A model generated the notes under the pieces. It saw nothing but the letters and a program-made list of their open reading frames with translations. It was not told the origin of the DNA and searched no databases. Made by a program: the position numbers and the translations under genes. From Domibacillus antri (lineage in GTDB: Bacteria; Bacillota; Bacilli; Bacillales; Domibacillaceae): DNA of 40,556 bases. Of this stretch, positions 14,318-23,470 are shown piece after piece. The stretch covers positions 1 to 40,556 of the forward strand of contig NZ_MSDU01000034.1 of the NCBI RefSeq assembly GCF_001936625.1. Direction: 5' to 3'. The stretch's first letter is position 1; each line of letters begins with the position of its first letter.

Positions 14318-15367
14318 TTAATCGTGTTCAAGATGGATGCTGAAGAATACCGAATCAATATTTGTGATGGCAGTGTTTTGCTGAATTCGAACCCAGAAGG
14401 GAACTGTCTGTACCCCATCTATTGTCGGGATGTTTAATATATCTGCATAGGTACCCGGAACGCCCGCATTATCCGGCGCTATGTCGGCCCATTCGGAGCC
14501 GAATTGACCTAGATATTGTTCAACCTTCATCACGATGTTCGTAACCGGTGAAGCTGTCGGATTATACAATTCCAGTTTCGCTTCCAGCACGCCTCCTTGT
14601 ATACGGCCGAGTTCATTCGGGTCAGATTCTGACAGCGACACACCATTTTTACGTATTTCGAGGAATGTCCCGTAATAATAAACATCCCCGCCGACAAAAT
14701 CTGCAGTCTGCTCGCCGATTAAAACGCCCTGATCGTCGTATAGTCGTAACGTGCCATTCATGATCAAATGAGGCAATGCTAATTCTACAGTGCCGGAAGT
14801 TCCCGCTAATGCGCTTAAAACGACTGTGCCGCTTGTCAGTTCAATACTATGTCCGCTCAAAAGGTTCTTTACCTGCAGACAGTCGTTCTTTGTCGCAATA
14901 AACCGATCCGCATAAAACGGAACATACCCGGATGAATTTCCTTTTTTAAGCACAAAGCCGATTTTTAAAAAGTTGTACTTTACCGTATCGATGAACTCAA
15001 ATACGCCGCCACGCTCCATGTAAAAATCATAGGCATCCCCGTTTCGGACGACTTTTATATTGTCGAGAGGAGTTAAAGCAGCATCCGCCATTTCCAGTAG
15101 CTCTACTTTGCGGTTTGCCGCGTTAAATAAAGTTAATCCCCCTTGATCTCCTTCTACAGTCGGCGTATAATTGACGGTTGCTTCAAATGCATTCGCATCG
15201 GCCGGAACATCTCGTAAAACTGTTACATCGCGTATAGTCGAATGCAAAAGTTTAAGAGATCCATTTTCAATCGTCGTGTTGGCTGGATCGGTGCTGCTCC
15301 AATCCGGACCAAGACTATTAAAGTTCTCGTCAATTACCAAGCCGCTTGAATATCGATATAAGCGCAT
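14318..15367 (-). CDS. Phage tail-region protein with a jelly-roll-like N-terminal domain
   Basis: A 349-residue protein. Residues about 10-160 (ENFNSLGPDWSSTDPANTTI, GSLKLLHS, then GGLTLFNAANRKVELLE and IKVVRNGDAYDFYMER) read like a concanavalin-A-like jelly-roll, which often binds sugars. The C-terminal half (VSLSESDPNELGRIQGG and MKVEQYLGQFGSEWADIAPD) is typical of Bacillus phage baseplate/fibre proteins. A role in binding wall glycopolymers is inferred from fold and position. Confidence 0.7.
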   Translation of the reverse strand: MRLYRYSSGLVIDENFNSLGPDWSSTDPANTTIENGSLKLLHSTIRDVTVLRDVPADANAFEATVNYTPTVEGDQGGLTLFNAANRKVELLEMADAALTPLDNIKVVRNGDAYDFYMERGGVFEFIDTVKYNFLKIGFVLKKGNSSGYVPFYADRFIATKNDCLQVKNLLSGHSIELTSGTVVLSALAGTSGTVELALPHLIMNGTLRLYDDQGVLIGEQTADFVGGDVYYYGTFLEIRKNGVSLSESDPNELGRIQGGVLEAKLELYNPTASPVTNIVMKVEQYLGQFGSEWADIAPDNAGVPGTYADILNIPTIDGVQTVPFWVRIQQNTAITNIDSVFFSIHLEHD

Positions 15368-15377
15368 CGTATCCCTC

Positions 15378-17306
15378 CTATCTTGTTTTCTTCGTAAACC
15401 ATTTACTGTACCAATTAGCCCGTGCGGGGATCAGCCATATTTTTTTCTTTCTTGTTGGATCTCTCATTCCATCGAGGTCTGATAGTTCACCTTCGATTGG
15501 CGGCCCGATCAAAAATTCCGCTTCAGTTAAATGGATGGCTTCCGTTTCGATCATTGGATTCGCAGCTAATTGGTCAAAATTTATCAAGTCCGCTGAAAAT
15601 AATAGTTTCGATTCAAATGCTTCAGTATCCATCAAAACCGCGCTATCAACTGGATGGCTTTCAAACTGGTCAAGATCATTAAAAATTGTTTCGGCAAAAG
15701 AGCTGGATGTTAATTTGTCTTCTTCGCTCATATTCGCTTCAAAAATCATATTTGATAAGAGGACATCGTTCTCGCTTAAATGCAAATCAAAAACGGTACC
15801 TGCGTTCAGCTGCGCCGGCTCATCCAGTACGGCAGCAATTGAATTAACAGAGGTTAAATCGCTCGGTAAATTGATTTCAGAATCAAATTCCGTCACATCC
15901 AGTAGAAAATCTGACGTGTTTTCATCAGCTTCAAGCATAGTTCCATCTTCGAAAGCGTCATGCCTATATATGGATGACTCTATTTCCTGATCATTTGAAA
16001 AATCATCCTGGCCAGAAAGATATGTTTCGAGTATTTTTTGAGAAGAAGATGACACATCATTGTCTGTGACAATCAATTCAAGCTGCTTATTTCCCGCCGA
16101 AGCCTCAATACTTTCAATCTGCTCGTCATTTACTTCTGATGCAATGTATCCTGTTGCTTCGAAACCTATGTCTGTGGCAAAATATTCTTTTTCGTTAATT
16201 GATGTATCCTTATCAACAAAAGAAGCGCTTAATGTGTACTTATCCGCGCTGAAAGCATCAAGAATACTTTCTTCAGCTGGTAGTGCGTATAAGTTAAGAC
16301 CGTCCAAAATTGTTTCATCAATAGTTATCGTCTGTATTTTGACTGATGCATGATCAAAGTTAGGTAACGTTACTGCCTCTTCAACAATTCGTTTTGATAT
16401 GTCAGCAAGTGAAACAATATCAACCTCACCCAACCCGTTTTCCGTAAAAGAATCACTATTCGGTACATCTGCATCGATAATGAAAGTTTCTTTTAAAACT
16501 GCATCTTTTTCGGGTATGGCAGCATCAATTTGCTTTGGAATCCCTATCCCCTCATCCATTTCGGGCCCATATGTTTCATAAATGAACAATCGGTTTTTAA
16601 GCTGATTGGATGCCTTTTCCTGAACAATCATAACATGCGCTTCATTTGTTCCTGAGTCATTGCTGATTTCTGTTGATTCAATTGTTTCTGGAAGAACCGT
16701 AATGCTTGCCCTATCCGTTATTTCTGCATCTTTTCTTTGGTCAATCGAGAAAGATTCGTTCTCTCTTAATTCTCCCGAAATAGTACTATCTGCACTTAAA
16801 TCGGCACCTTTACTCAGCTCTACAGAAAGATCAGGAAAAATTTTTATGAAGTGATTGTATTCAGCGTGAGCCGCCTCTTCTTCAGCTGTAGGCAATAATG
16901 CATCTTTTTGTGCGCCATCAACCTTCAGTATTGTCGCATCGGTTAAATCACTTGTCTGTGCCCATTCCACGTGAATGACGGTTGATATTCTAGCAAACTC
17001 AATCGGCACTAAAACGACTGGAATAACCTCGTCAATAATGACTTCAAACGGATACAAAGTTTCCTTGCCGAAAGCATAAACCGGATAGGCCGAAAATACA
17101 TATTGTTTGGTATTGCGTGCTACATAAAACGGATACGATTGTATGATCCGTCGCGGTACCGTCGCCGCGAAATGATAAGTACGCCCATCTTTAACCGGCA
17201 ATGTGGCAAATACATCATATTTACCGCTATTGACTTGATAGGCCGCCGAAAATGGATACCGGCGCTCATTAAGCGTCACCCGGAAACTATAGACGTACTT
17301 ATTCAT
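15378..17306 (-). CDS. Large acidic repeat-containing tail-region protein, orphan
   Basis: A 642-residue protein of unknown family. Residues 1-100 contain about six short strand repeats built around Y-x-F-x-A (YPFSAAYQV, YDVFATLPV, YHFAATVP, YVFSAYPV, YPFEV). Residues 130-610 are highly acidic, almost without Gly, Trp and Cys, and show degenerate repeats of the type D-x-A-x-L-x-x-x-F/E. The last 30 residues switch to strongly basic (RKKKIWLIP, then WYSKWFTKKTR). The gene has good ribosome spacing and sits between two structural genes, so it is probably part of the tail tip or fibre. What the acidic region does is unknown. Confidence 0.72.
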   Translation of the reverse strand: MNKYVYSFRVTLNERRYPFSAAYQVNSGKYDVFATLPVKDGRTYHFAATVPRRIIQSYPFYVARNTKQYVFSAYPVYAFGKETLYPFEVIIDEVIPVVLVPIEFARISTVIHVEWAQTSDLTDATILKVDGAQKDALLPTAEEEAAHAEYNHFIKIFPDLSVELSKGADLSADSTISGELRENESFSIDQRKDAEITDRASITVLPETIESTEISNDSGTNEAHVMIVQEKASNQLKNRLFIYETYGPEMDEGIGIPKQIDAAIPEKDAVLKETFIIDADVPNSDSFTENGLGEVDIVSLADISKRIVEEAVTLPNFDHASVKIQTITIDETILDGLNLYALPAEESILDAFSADKYTLSASFVDKDTSINEKEYFATDIGFEATGYIASEVNDEQIESIEASAGNKQLELIVTDNDVSSSSQKILETYLSGQDDFSNDQEIESSIYRHDAFEDGTMLEADENTSDFLLDVTEFDSEINLPSDLTSVNSIAAVLDEPAQLNAGTVFDLHLSENDVLLSNMIFEANMSEEDKLTSSSFAETIFNDLDQFESHPVDSAVLMDTEAFESKLLFSADLINFDQLAANPMIETEAIHLTEAEFLIGPPIEGELSDLDGMRDPTRKKKIWLIPARANWYSKWFTKKTR

Positions 17307-17317
17307 TCTTAATCACC

Positions 17318-19030
17318 TCACAGGCTCTCTTTAAATACACCCCATCCGATTGGCGCATACGGCGACGCCTCTTCCCTGCGCATGGGCGTTACCGGCGTCA
17401 TTGCCAAGTTATATTGATAAAGTTCTTTGACTGTATATGAGGCAGTGACCTCTATTCCCGCAGCTGGCGCTATTGCAAATTCCACTGCTTTATATGCAGG
17501 ATCATACGTAAAACCTGTCTGTTCGACGCAATCGAAGTAAATCATCGGGTTTAATTCCTGGCATTGATGGAATAAATGAAACATTTTCGTTTCCCCATCT
17601 CCGACACCGATCACTTGATGCACGACAGTTTTTGTTACTTCGAGCTCATCCCCTTGTTCAAGCCCCTTGGGATGGACAGCGTAAATACCATCCAGGACAC
17701 CGATTTCTTTATCGAAAGGATGGACAATCGACATGAATGATTGATGATACTTGTCCGTGTAAATAGATGGACCATTTCCGACTTCCGGTTTCTCAATTTC
17801 TCTTGAATGTGTGATGAAAGAGAGATAATGCTTTTGATAATAAGCGCCGCCTACGGCCTGATGTAAATTGACAAAATCATTTCCATTCGTTGTATCAGGA
17901 CCATAATCAACCGATGTTCCCCCGAGCATTTTTTCAGCAAACCATGTGCCAGTTACACCTGCTCTCGATCCTCCGATCAAAACAGTATTTTGACGTGGTT
18001 TTTTACCGCTGTTATTAACACGGCCGAGATAAAAAGGAACAACCCATACATTGTCCGGATCTGATGTCGCATCTGCTCTCATAAAGATAGCAATACGGTC
18101 TTTATTAATCGATCCCCATATACTCATGAGTGAATCACGCCCGAAGGATAAATTGAAGTTTTCCTCATTCGTGAATGTAAACACTGTCGGGATGGACGGT
18201 CGTAAATATGTTGCCGCCGCAAAAGCAAGATTGCCCATCCCGTCTGCAGTATCCGGCAGACCAGCTACTGATACGTCGATGTCGCCATAATCATAGCCTT
18301 CAACCGGCGTTTTGGAATACGCATAATCTGCCGTAATCGCACCAGATGCCGGCGCCGTATAAAAGGTTACGGTTCCTGCCGTATTATCAACAACATAAGA
18401 CAGGTCATCCGCCGCTACCCCGTCGATATATACCGTGACCGAACCTGGTTTAATACCTGTTTGTCCGATGTTAAAAATAGTCGTCGTACCGTCACCTGTC
18501 CCTATGCTGATACCTGTTTCTGTTAAATCGAATGAAACAGAGTCAAACAAAAAGACACCCATTGCATTTGTCGGCTCAAAAGCCTTCGATGACAAATGAT
18601 AGGATGCCTTGATAAGTCCGTTTGGTGCAACGGAAAAAGTAATCGTCCGCCCTTTTGGATCAATCGTGTAATCTGTATTAGCGACCGGTGTATCATTTAC
18701 CGTGACCACTTCTGAGCCCGGCAATATATATTCGGCTGGAAATTCGAAAGCGGTCTGTGTACCATTTCCAATCCCGATAATTGCCAGCTTCGACGTATCC
18801 GAAATAAAACGATTATCCGGAAAGGTCGGTACGGCTAAGTCATAAGCATTGATAAGCCCGAATTGCCTCTTAACTTTATCGGAACCGGTCGCACGAAACA
18901 ATCTTACTTCCGCACTTTTCTGACCATCTTTTGCCCGATATTTGGCGAATTCTTCCCACCCTCCGCTTTCAAAAATAGTCTTTAGTGTTGCCGGAAATCG
19001 CTGCAGTATCATCTGTTCATTAATCCACAT
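17318..19030 (-). CDS. Baseplate/tail protein with three beta-repeat modules
   Basis: A 570-residue protein. Three modules share the pattern GxGxGTxTxF, then VTVxxDG, then TFxxAPxxGxIxAxY: about residues 86-150 (IGIGNGTQTAFEF), 173-240 (ISIGTGDGTTTIFNI) and 485-550 (VIGVGDGETKMFHL). Similar repeats occur in phage baseplate and tail-fibre proteins. The middle region and the ending (PYAPIGWGVFKE) resemble the neighbouring 459-residue protein, so the two are paralogues, this one enlarged by the inserted modules. It lies three bases from that gene, suggesting coupled translation. Confidence 0.75.
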   Translation of the reverse strand: MWINEQMILQRFPATLKTIFESGGWEEFAKYRAKDGQKSAEVRLFRATGSDKVKRQFGLINAYDLAVPTFPDNRFISDTSKLAIIGIGNGTQTAFEFPAEYILPGSEVVTVNDTPVANTDYTIDPKGRTITFSVAPNGLIKASYHLSSKAFEPTNAMGVFLFDSVSFDLTETGISIGTGDGTTTIFNIGQTGIKPGSVTVYIDGVAADDLSYVVDNTAGTVTFYTAPASGAITADYAYSKTPVEGYDYGDIDVSVAGLPDTADGMGNLAFAAATYLRPSIPTVFTFTNEENFNLSFGRDSLMSIWGSINKDRIAIFMRADATSDPDNVWVVPFYLGRVNNSGKKPRQNTVLIGGSRAGVTGTWFAEKMLGGTSVDYGPDTTNGNDFVNLHQAVGGAYYQKHYLSFITHSREIEKPEVGNGPSIYTDKYHQSFMSIVHPFDKEIGVLDGIYAVHPKGLEQGDELEVTKTVVHQVIGVGDGETKMFHLFHQCQELNPMIYFDCVEQTGFTYDPAYKAVEFAIAPAAGIEVTASYTVKELYQYNLAMTPVTPMRREEASPYAPIGWGVFKESL

Positions 19031-19032
19031 AC

Positions 19033-20412
19033 TTATACCCCCTCTCTTTCAAAAATGCCGAATCCCATTGGTCTGTATGGAACCGATGGCCGTTTTGTTA
19101 ACGGAGAAACAGCATCGACAACAATATATTTATAGTATTCAAACACGTCCGGGCAGGCGGCTTTTTTCAGTTTCAGCCTTACGCCATTTCGTGGTCCCAC
19201 GGAAGAAGCAACGATCATGTGTTTTAAATAGCCACGCTCTCTTTCTTCCGGATGCACAACCCATGCACGGCTGACAGTTGCCTTATTTGTGTATGAGCTC
19301 GTAGCAGGATACGTATATTCGTCATTCGCTTCATTCCTCCATGCAGAAGGAAACTGGCGACCTGCATCATCTTTACGGTCCGGCGGCATTTGCTCCGGTC
19401 CTGTACTGACGGACAAAGAGTATGCTTGATAATAGGCACCGAGTTTTGAGCGCTTGACGATAATGTTATCAATGCCGTTTCCCGGATTCTGCGGATACTG
19501 CTTTTCAGTAGGCAATAAAATAGCTGTATCCGCTATGAACGGCGTCGTCGAATCATATTGATAGGTCGGCAACCCGACTGCGCTCCCGGCAAAAAGCGAT
19601 GCATGGTCTGTATCAGCAGGATCAAGAGGCACTAACGGACCGAAATAAACAGGAATCATCGGCACTTGATTGTCATCGTATGCAGCAGTGTTGTCTGCTC
19701 GAATTAGCAGAGATAATACTTCACCATCAATAAACCCTTCAACTTTTAATTTTGAGTCCGGCCACCAGTTCGTCATCCATCCATTATCTGATGTTCCAAT
19801 ATTTCGTGTTGAAACAGGCGTCATCGGCGACTGCATGATCAAGTGCTGCACGTCCGTCCGGATGATTTCGTAGCTGGTTCCCCCTTCGATTAATTTAGGT
19901 TCATACCCTAGCAGTTCAATATCCAGTACATCACGAATGGAAGCTGCAGACGTCGGGAATACGACTTCGTTGCTTACTGGTATGGTCGGCGCTGAATTAA
20001 GCATGTAAAAATAGATTTTTGATGTATCAACCAACTGCTCATTCCATTGATCATGCATCCAAGCGTGCAAGCTTTCTCTTAATACTGAATCTGTTCCGAG
20101 CTGTTCCTGATTCGGAAGTTCGCCGGTTTTAAATTCTGCCGGTATATCTCCCCACGTCAATTCTGGTTCACAGATGCGCGCAATCGCGTAAATGTCACCA
20201 CGGCTATTTTTAAGTAGTGCATGATCGGCAATCTTTAATTCTAACGGGAGAGTCGATGGTTCAGGTATAGAATTTGTTCCGTAAAAAATATCAGTAAAAA
20301 CATAAGTCACTTTTTTAAAGCGAGCGACTTCCAACCATCCATTCGCAACAGCTAAAGCGACGAAATCCGTCTGTAATGTCTGTTCCGTAAACATTGAGCT
20401 TATATATGGCAT
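19033..20412 (-). CDS. Baseplate/tail protein, paralogue of the 17318 product
   Basis: A 459-residue protein without the beta-repeat modules of its neighbour. It shares the N-terminal start (FVALAVANGWLEVARFKKVT compared with FESGGWEEFAKYRA), a central NTAAYDDNQVPMIPVYFGPL segment and the end PYRPMGFGIFERE. It is beta-rich and has no enzyme motif. Two differently built copies side by side suggest a heteromeric baseplate ring, as an inference. Confidence 0.73.
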   Translation of the reverse strand: MPYISSMFTEQTLQTDFVALAVANGWLEVARFKKVTYVFTDIFYGTNSIPEPSTLPLELKIADHALLKNSRGDIYAIARICEPELTWGDIPAEFKTGELPNQEQLGTDSVLRESLHAWMHDQWNEQLVDTSKIYFYMLNSAPTIPVSNEVVFPTSAASIRDVLDIELLGYEPKLIEGGTSYEIIRTDVQHLIMQSPMTPVSTRNIGTSDNGWMTNWWPDSKLKVEGFIDGEVLSLLIRADNTAAYDDNQVPMIPVYFGPLVPLDPADTDHASLFAGSAVGLPTYQYDSTTPFIADTAILLPTEKQYPQNPGNGIDNIIVKRSKLGAYYQAYSLSVSTGPEQMPPDRKDDAGRQFPSAWRNEANDEYTYPATSSYTNKATVSRAWVVHPEERERGYLKHMIVASSVGPRNGVRLKLKKAACPDVFEYYKYIVVDAVSPLTKRPSVPYRPMGFGIFEREGV

Positions 20413-20424
20413 GTGTTCCCCTCC

Positions 20425-20811
20425 TTAATCCGTTAAAAATTGGTAGTTTACATATACATTTTTCGCTCGTCCTGATTCGTTTTTATATCGTAATTCGATA
20501 ATGTCGGCAGGTACTAACTGATGTGCGACCATAAAAAAAAGCCCTTCTGGGAGCTCTTTTGTGTAAATGGATTCGACGATTAGCTGATTGTTTATCGCCA
20601 AATCCCAGTTATCCGGATCATCGTACCGTGAGCAAGCGATGGCGATACTGATTAACTCTGATTCACGGTCGATTGTGTGTTGGTGAATAGCGACCGTGGA
20701 ACCTGCCAAGGCTTCTACACGGATGCCTTTGAAAAAAGGTTGTGATTTTGTCGGGTAAAAGGGCGCATCCAGTCTGCCGCCGCCAAGATAGGCAACATTA
20801 AACTGTGACAT
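20425..20811 (-). CDS. Small tail/baseplate-associated protein
   Basis: A 128-residue beta-rich protein (FNVAYLGGGRLDAPFYPT, then GIRVEALAGSTVAIHQHTID and a final YVNYQFLTD). No family is recognised. It lies 13 bases downstream of the preceding gene and 12 before the 459-residue gene, inside the tail module. Confidence 0.68.
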   Translation of the reverse strand: MSQFNVAYLGGGRLDAPFYPTKSQPFFKGIRVEALAGSTVAIHQHTIDRESELISIAIACSRYDDPDNWDLAINNQLIVESIYTKELPEGLFFMVAHQLVPADIIELRYKNESGRAKNVYVNYQFLTD

Positions 20812-20823
20812 AACATCATTCCT

Positions 20824-21207
20824 TTATAAAATATTGTCAATGTTTTCGTTCACCGCCGGCGGTCCAGATGCTTCATGAATGATTTCGTAATTGTAACGGA
20901 CGAGCTCGGTAAAATTTGGAGTCCATTCGAGCGACCATTTTTCCACTTTGCCGTTGATTCGATTAAGCACAATAAACACATGTAAAATCCCTTTTTCATT
21001 ATAAAACAGCTCATATGTGAAGACATCCTCGCCTTCCACTTCAACAAGAAAGTTTCCTTTCCGTATGAGCTGTCCGCCTTCTTTTATATTTTCTAGTTGA
21101 ATAGTTGAAGTTTTTTCACCAACGCTGTTTGAAATGCGCCGGCGCAGCCGCTTCATCATATATAGGACAGGCTCGTATAAATTGCGGTTGATTACGCCTT
21201 TACTCAT
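20824..21207 (-). CDS. Small tail/baseplate-associated protein
   Basis: A 127-residue protein, basic at the N-terminus (YMMKRLRRRISN), then beta-rich (VFTYELFYNEKGILHVFIVL). The ATG at 21207 is chosen: GAGGGGG precedes it by eight bases and it overlaps the preceding stop as ATGA; the longer frame to 21231 is inside the hub gene. Function unknown. Confidence 0.7.
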   Translation of the reverse strand: MSKGVINRNLYEPVLYMMKRLRRRISNSVGEKTSTIQLENIKEGGQLIRKGNFLVEVEGEDVFTYELFYNEKGILHVFIVLNRINGKVEKWSLEWTPNFTELVRYNYEIIHEASGPPAVNENIDNIL

Positions 21208-22775
21208 GTTTGAATCCCCCTCACAACCCACGTAATGCGCGGCCGTACCCGATAATAACCGGTTTGCTCATCCACGTTCGTCCGGTCAAAATTAAGTGGG
21301 ATCGTCGATGATTGAACACCAGCCGCATCAACAAGGACGAGGCTTGCATTCAGTCCGTTTTGTGTTCCGGCGGATATGCCTTCAATGATAAAGACGTTTT
21401 CTCCTGGGACGAGATCAAAGAAATAAGGCCGGCCTGTTGCAATCAGCTTCGCAAATGAGATAACAGGGTTTCCGTTAAGCCATACCGTTATGCGGTCGCC
21501 GTCCTCTAAGCCGGTATCCCTCAGCGTGATATATCCACGCCCAACAGCGGCATCAATTGTCGGTATATCACTGCCGTTCGGACTTTGCGGCGGCTGGTTA
21601 AAGCCGATATTGGAAAACATCTCAAGTGTCTGCGTGAATCCCTGCTCGTTAAATGTCGTCCGGATACCGCGGACATGATACGTCTGTGTTGCCGTTGAAA
21701 TCTTTTCTCGGACGCTTATATTGTCCCATAATTCAATCGCTGGATTAGCTGGTATCGTCAATGAAACCCGGCGCCATCGCTGTAGCATTTGTGTAAACTG
21801 CGATTTTGCGACAAGCCGTCGGCGGGACGGGGAATTTGCCCACGGGATGTCAAACTCCAATGTGCGCCGCTGATAATCCAGCAAGTCCTGTTCGATATAA
21901 GCGGAAGTAAATGCGTTGACCGCATCACCGCATTTGACGTATATCCGGCCGGCCAGACCTATATCTCCAAATTCGTATTCAAGGCTTATGATATCTTTAT
22001 AATCATCCACCATAACGTCAGCGGGTTCATCGCGGGTATACTCCGGGATTTCATGAAAATGAATGTTTCCGTGCTGATCTTCCGTTAAGGTCCATGCCAC
22101 GGAATCAGCGATTTCTCTTACAACCGCATCATAGCTTTCGCCGCGTTTTCCGTGCGGGACGACCGCATAATATAGTTCGCCAGTGAACGGCACTTTGACC
22201 AAATCGCCTGTACAGGTTAATCCGGCATCAGTAAGCACTGCTTGCACAACATCACGCATATTTAAATTAGGATCTGTCGTAATGTACTCCTTGCCTGGAT
22301 CCGGAACAATGTCATTCGAAATAGCCCTTTTGTATTTTGAGCGGCCATTGATTGCGATTGTCTGCGACTCAGCATCAATGCGGATGTCATCGATGTAACC
22401 AGTGAGCACCTTAACCACATGCCCATCATAGCCCCAGTGAATCTGAATTTCCGTGTTTGGATAAATCTGCCGGAACCAGCTGCTGTCACCGGAGCCGCGC
22501 CATTGAAAACCCGCCGGCCGTTTTGTTTTCGCGTAATCCGGCGAGAATAATCCGTCCTTATTTTCAATTGTGATCGTAAACGACTTCGCGGCCGTATCCA
22601 CCGTTTCGTCAATGTCGATACTCAAGACATTCGGCAGGCGGGCCCATTCAATTTCAAACTGACTGTTTATCTGATCTTTGCCAAAGAAACGATTCCGCAC
22701 CATTACATATTGCTCCGGCCTGCTTTGTATCGCATTCTGTGCGGCTGCTCTTAATTCATCACTAACCGTTCTCAT
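21204..22775 (-). CDS. Tail hub / tail-associated protein (XkdQ/Tal-like)
   Basis: A 523-residue protein in the position of the baseplate hub, right after Dit. Residues 45-150 (VLSIDIDETVDTAAKSFTIT, then WGYDGHVVKVLTGYIDDI and DAESQTIAINGRSKYKRAI) match the N-terminal barrels of gp27-like hub proteins. Residues 180-250 (MRDVVQAVLTDAGLTCTG) and the GRIYVKCGD segment continue it. A C-terminal domain (about 400-523) looks like a cadherin- or FN3-like fold. No peptidase motif is seen. Its overlaps with both neighbours are 4 bases. Confidence 0.82.
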   Translation of the reverse strand: MRTVSDELRAAAQNAIQSRPEQYVMVRNRFFGKDQINSQFEIEWARLPNVLSIDIDETVDTAAKSFTITIENKDGLFSPDYAKTKRPAGFQWRGSGDSSWFRQIYPNTEIQIHWGYDGHVVKVLTGYIDDIRIDAESQTIAINGRSKYKRAISNDIVPDPGKEYITTDPNLNMRDVVQAVLTDAGLTCTGDLVKVPFTGELYYAVVPHGKRGESYDAVVREIADSVAWTLTEDQHGNIHFHEIPEYTRDEPADVMVDDYKDIISLEYEFGDIGLAGRIYVKCGDAVNAFTSAYIEQDLLDYQRRTLEFDIPWANSPSRRRLVAKSQFTQMLQRWRRVSLTIPANPAIELWDNISVREKISTATQTYHVRGIRTTFNEQGFTQTLEMFSNIGFNQPPQSPNGSDIPTIDAAVGRGYITLRDTGLEDGDRITVWLNGNPVISFAKLIATGRPYFFDLVPGENVFIIEGISAGTQNGLNASLVLVDAAGVQSSTIPLNFDRTNVDEQTGYYRVRPRITWVVRGIQT

Positions 22776-23461
22776 GATCCTAACACCCCGACACCAGCAC
22801 GCTCTGAGCTATGCATTTTGCATTTAACAATGTAAAGCGGTCCCTTTCGCTGTGAATCACTGTCCTGTGGAATCAGCAGCCCGCCAAAAACGCCGACAGA
22901 ATATTTAAGAATACAGAAATTATCAACTTCAGCTATGAATGTGTTGTAATCTGCTGCGTTTGTAAATACAAGCTCGAAATCAATCTGTGAGCCGACTGGT
23001 CCCGTCCGCTGATAGCGCGTATAACCGTCCAATATAGAAAAGTTTGTAATTTGCTGAAGCGGTTTTGGTGGTGTGATGCCTCCAATACCAGCAATATAAC
23101 TCTGCTCAATAAATCGTGTTAACACAATGTTGCGTATTTTGGCATAATCACCCGCCTGGTAAGCGGAATCTGTGCGGAATATGATCATATTCTCACCTGC
23201 ACCTACAAACATATAATGCCGTGTCCATGTATACGATGCGCGAGCTCGGTACCGCTCAATGCCGTTTACCTCAACGATGAAGTGCCCCATGCCAAGTTCA
23301 CCAGAACTGCTAAATGCGACATTCGTTAAAAAATCAAAAGACACCCAGCCTGGTTCGCTGAATGTCTGTGTAAGGACGTATGATTGATTCGGACCGGTAC
23401 CGACCACAGTCTCCGCAGTATCACTGTAAAAATTCGTGCCTCGTCTATATAACTTTGCCAT
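22772..23461 (-). CDS. Distal tail protein (Dit-like)
   Basis: A 229-residue protein between tape measure and hub, the standard Dit position. The N-terminal part contains a jelly-roll-like stretch (SYVLTQTFSEPGWVSFDFLT, then GHFIVEVNGIERYRA) and the C-terminal part has DNFCILKYSVGVFGGLLIPQ. Dit hexamers connect the tail tube to the baseplate. The N-terminal jelly-roll is unusual for Dit and may bind carbohydrate. Confidence 0.75.
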   Translation of the reverse strand: MAKLYRRGTNFYSDTAETVVGTGPNQSYVLTQTFSEPGWVSFDFLTNVAFSSSGELGMGHFIVEVNGIERYRARASYTWTRHYMFVGAGENMIIFRTDSAYQAGDYAKIRNIVLTRFIEQSYIAGIGGITPPKPLQQITNFSILDGYTRYQRTGPVGSQIDFELVFTNAADYNTFIAEVDNFCILKYSVGVFGGLLIPQDSDSQRKGPLYIVKCKMHSSERAGVGVLGS

Positions 23462-23470
23462 TTAATCACC

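Noticed and set aside
15346-15990. Long plus-strand frame opposite the acidic tail protein
   Set aside because: It mirrors the codon pattern of the minus-strand gene (Ser-rich antisense reading) and lacks start signals.
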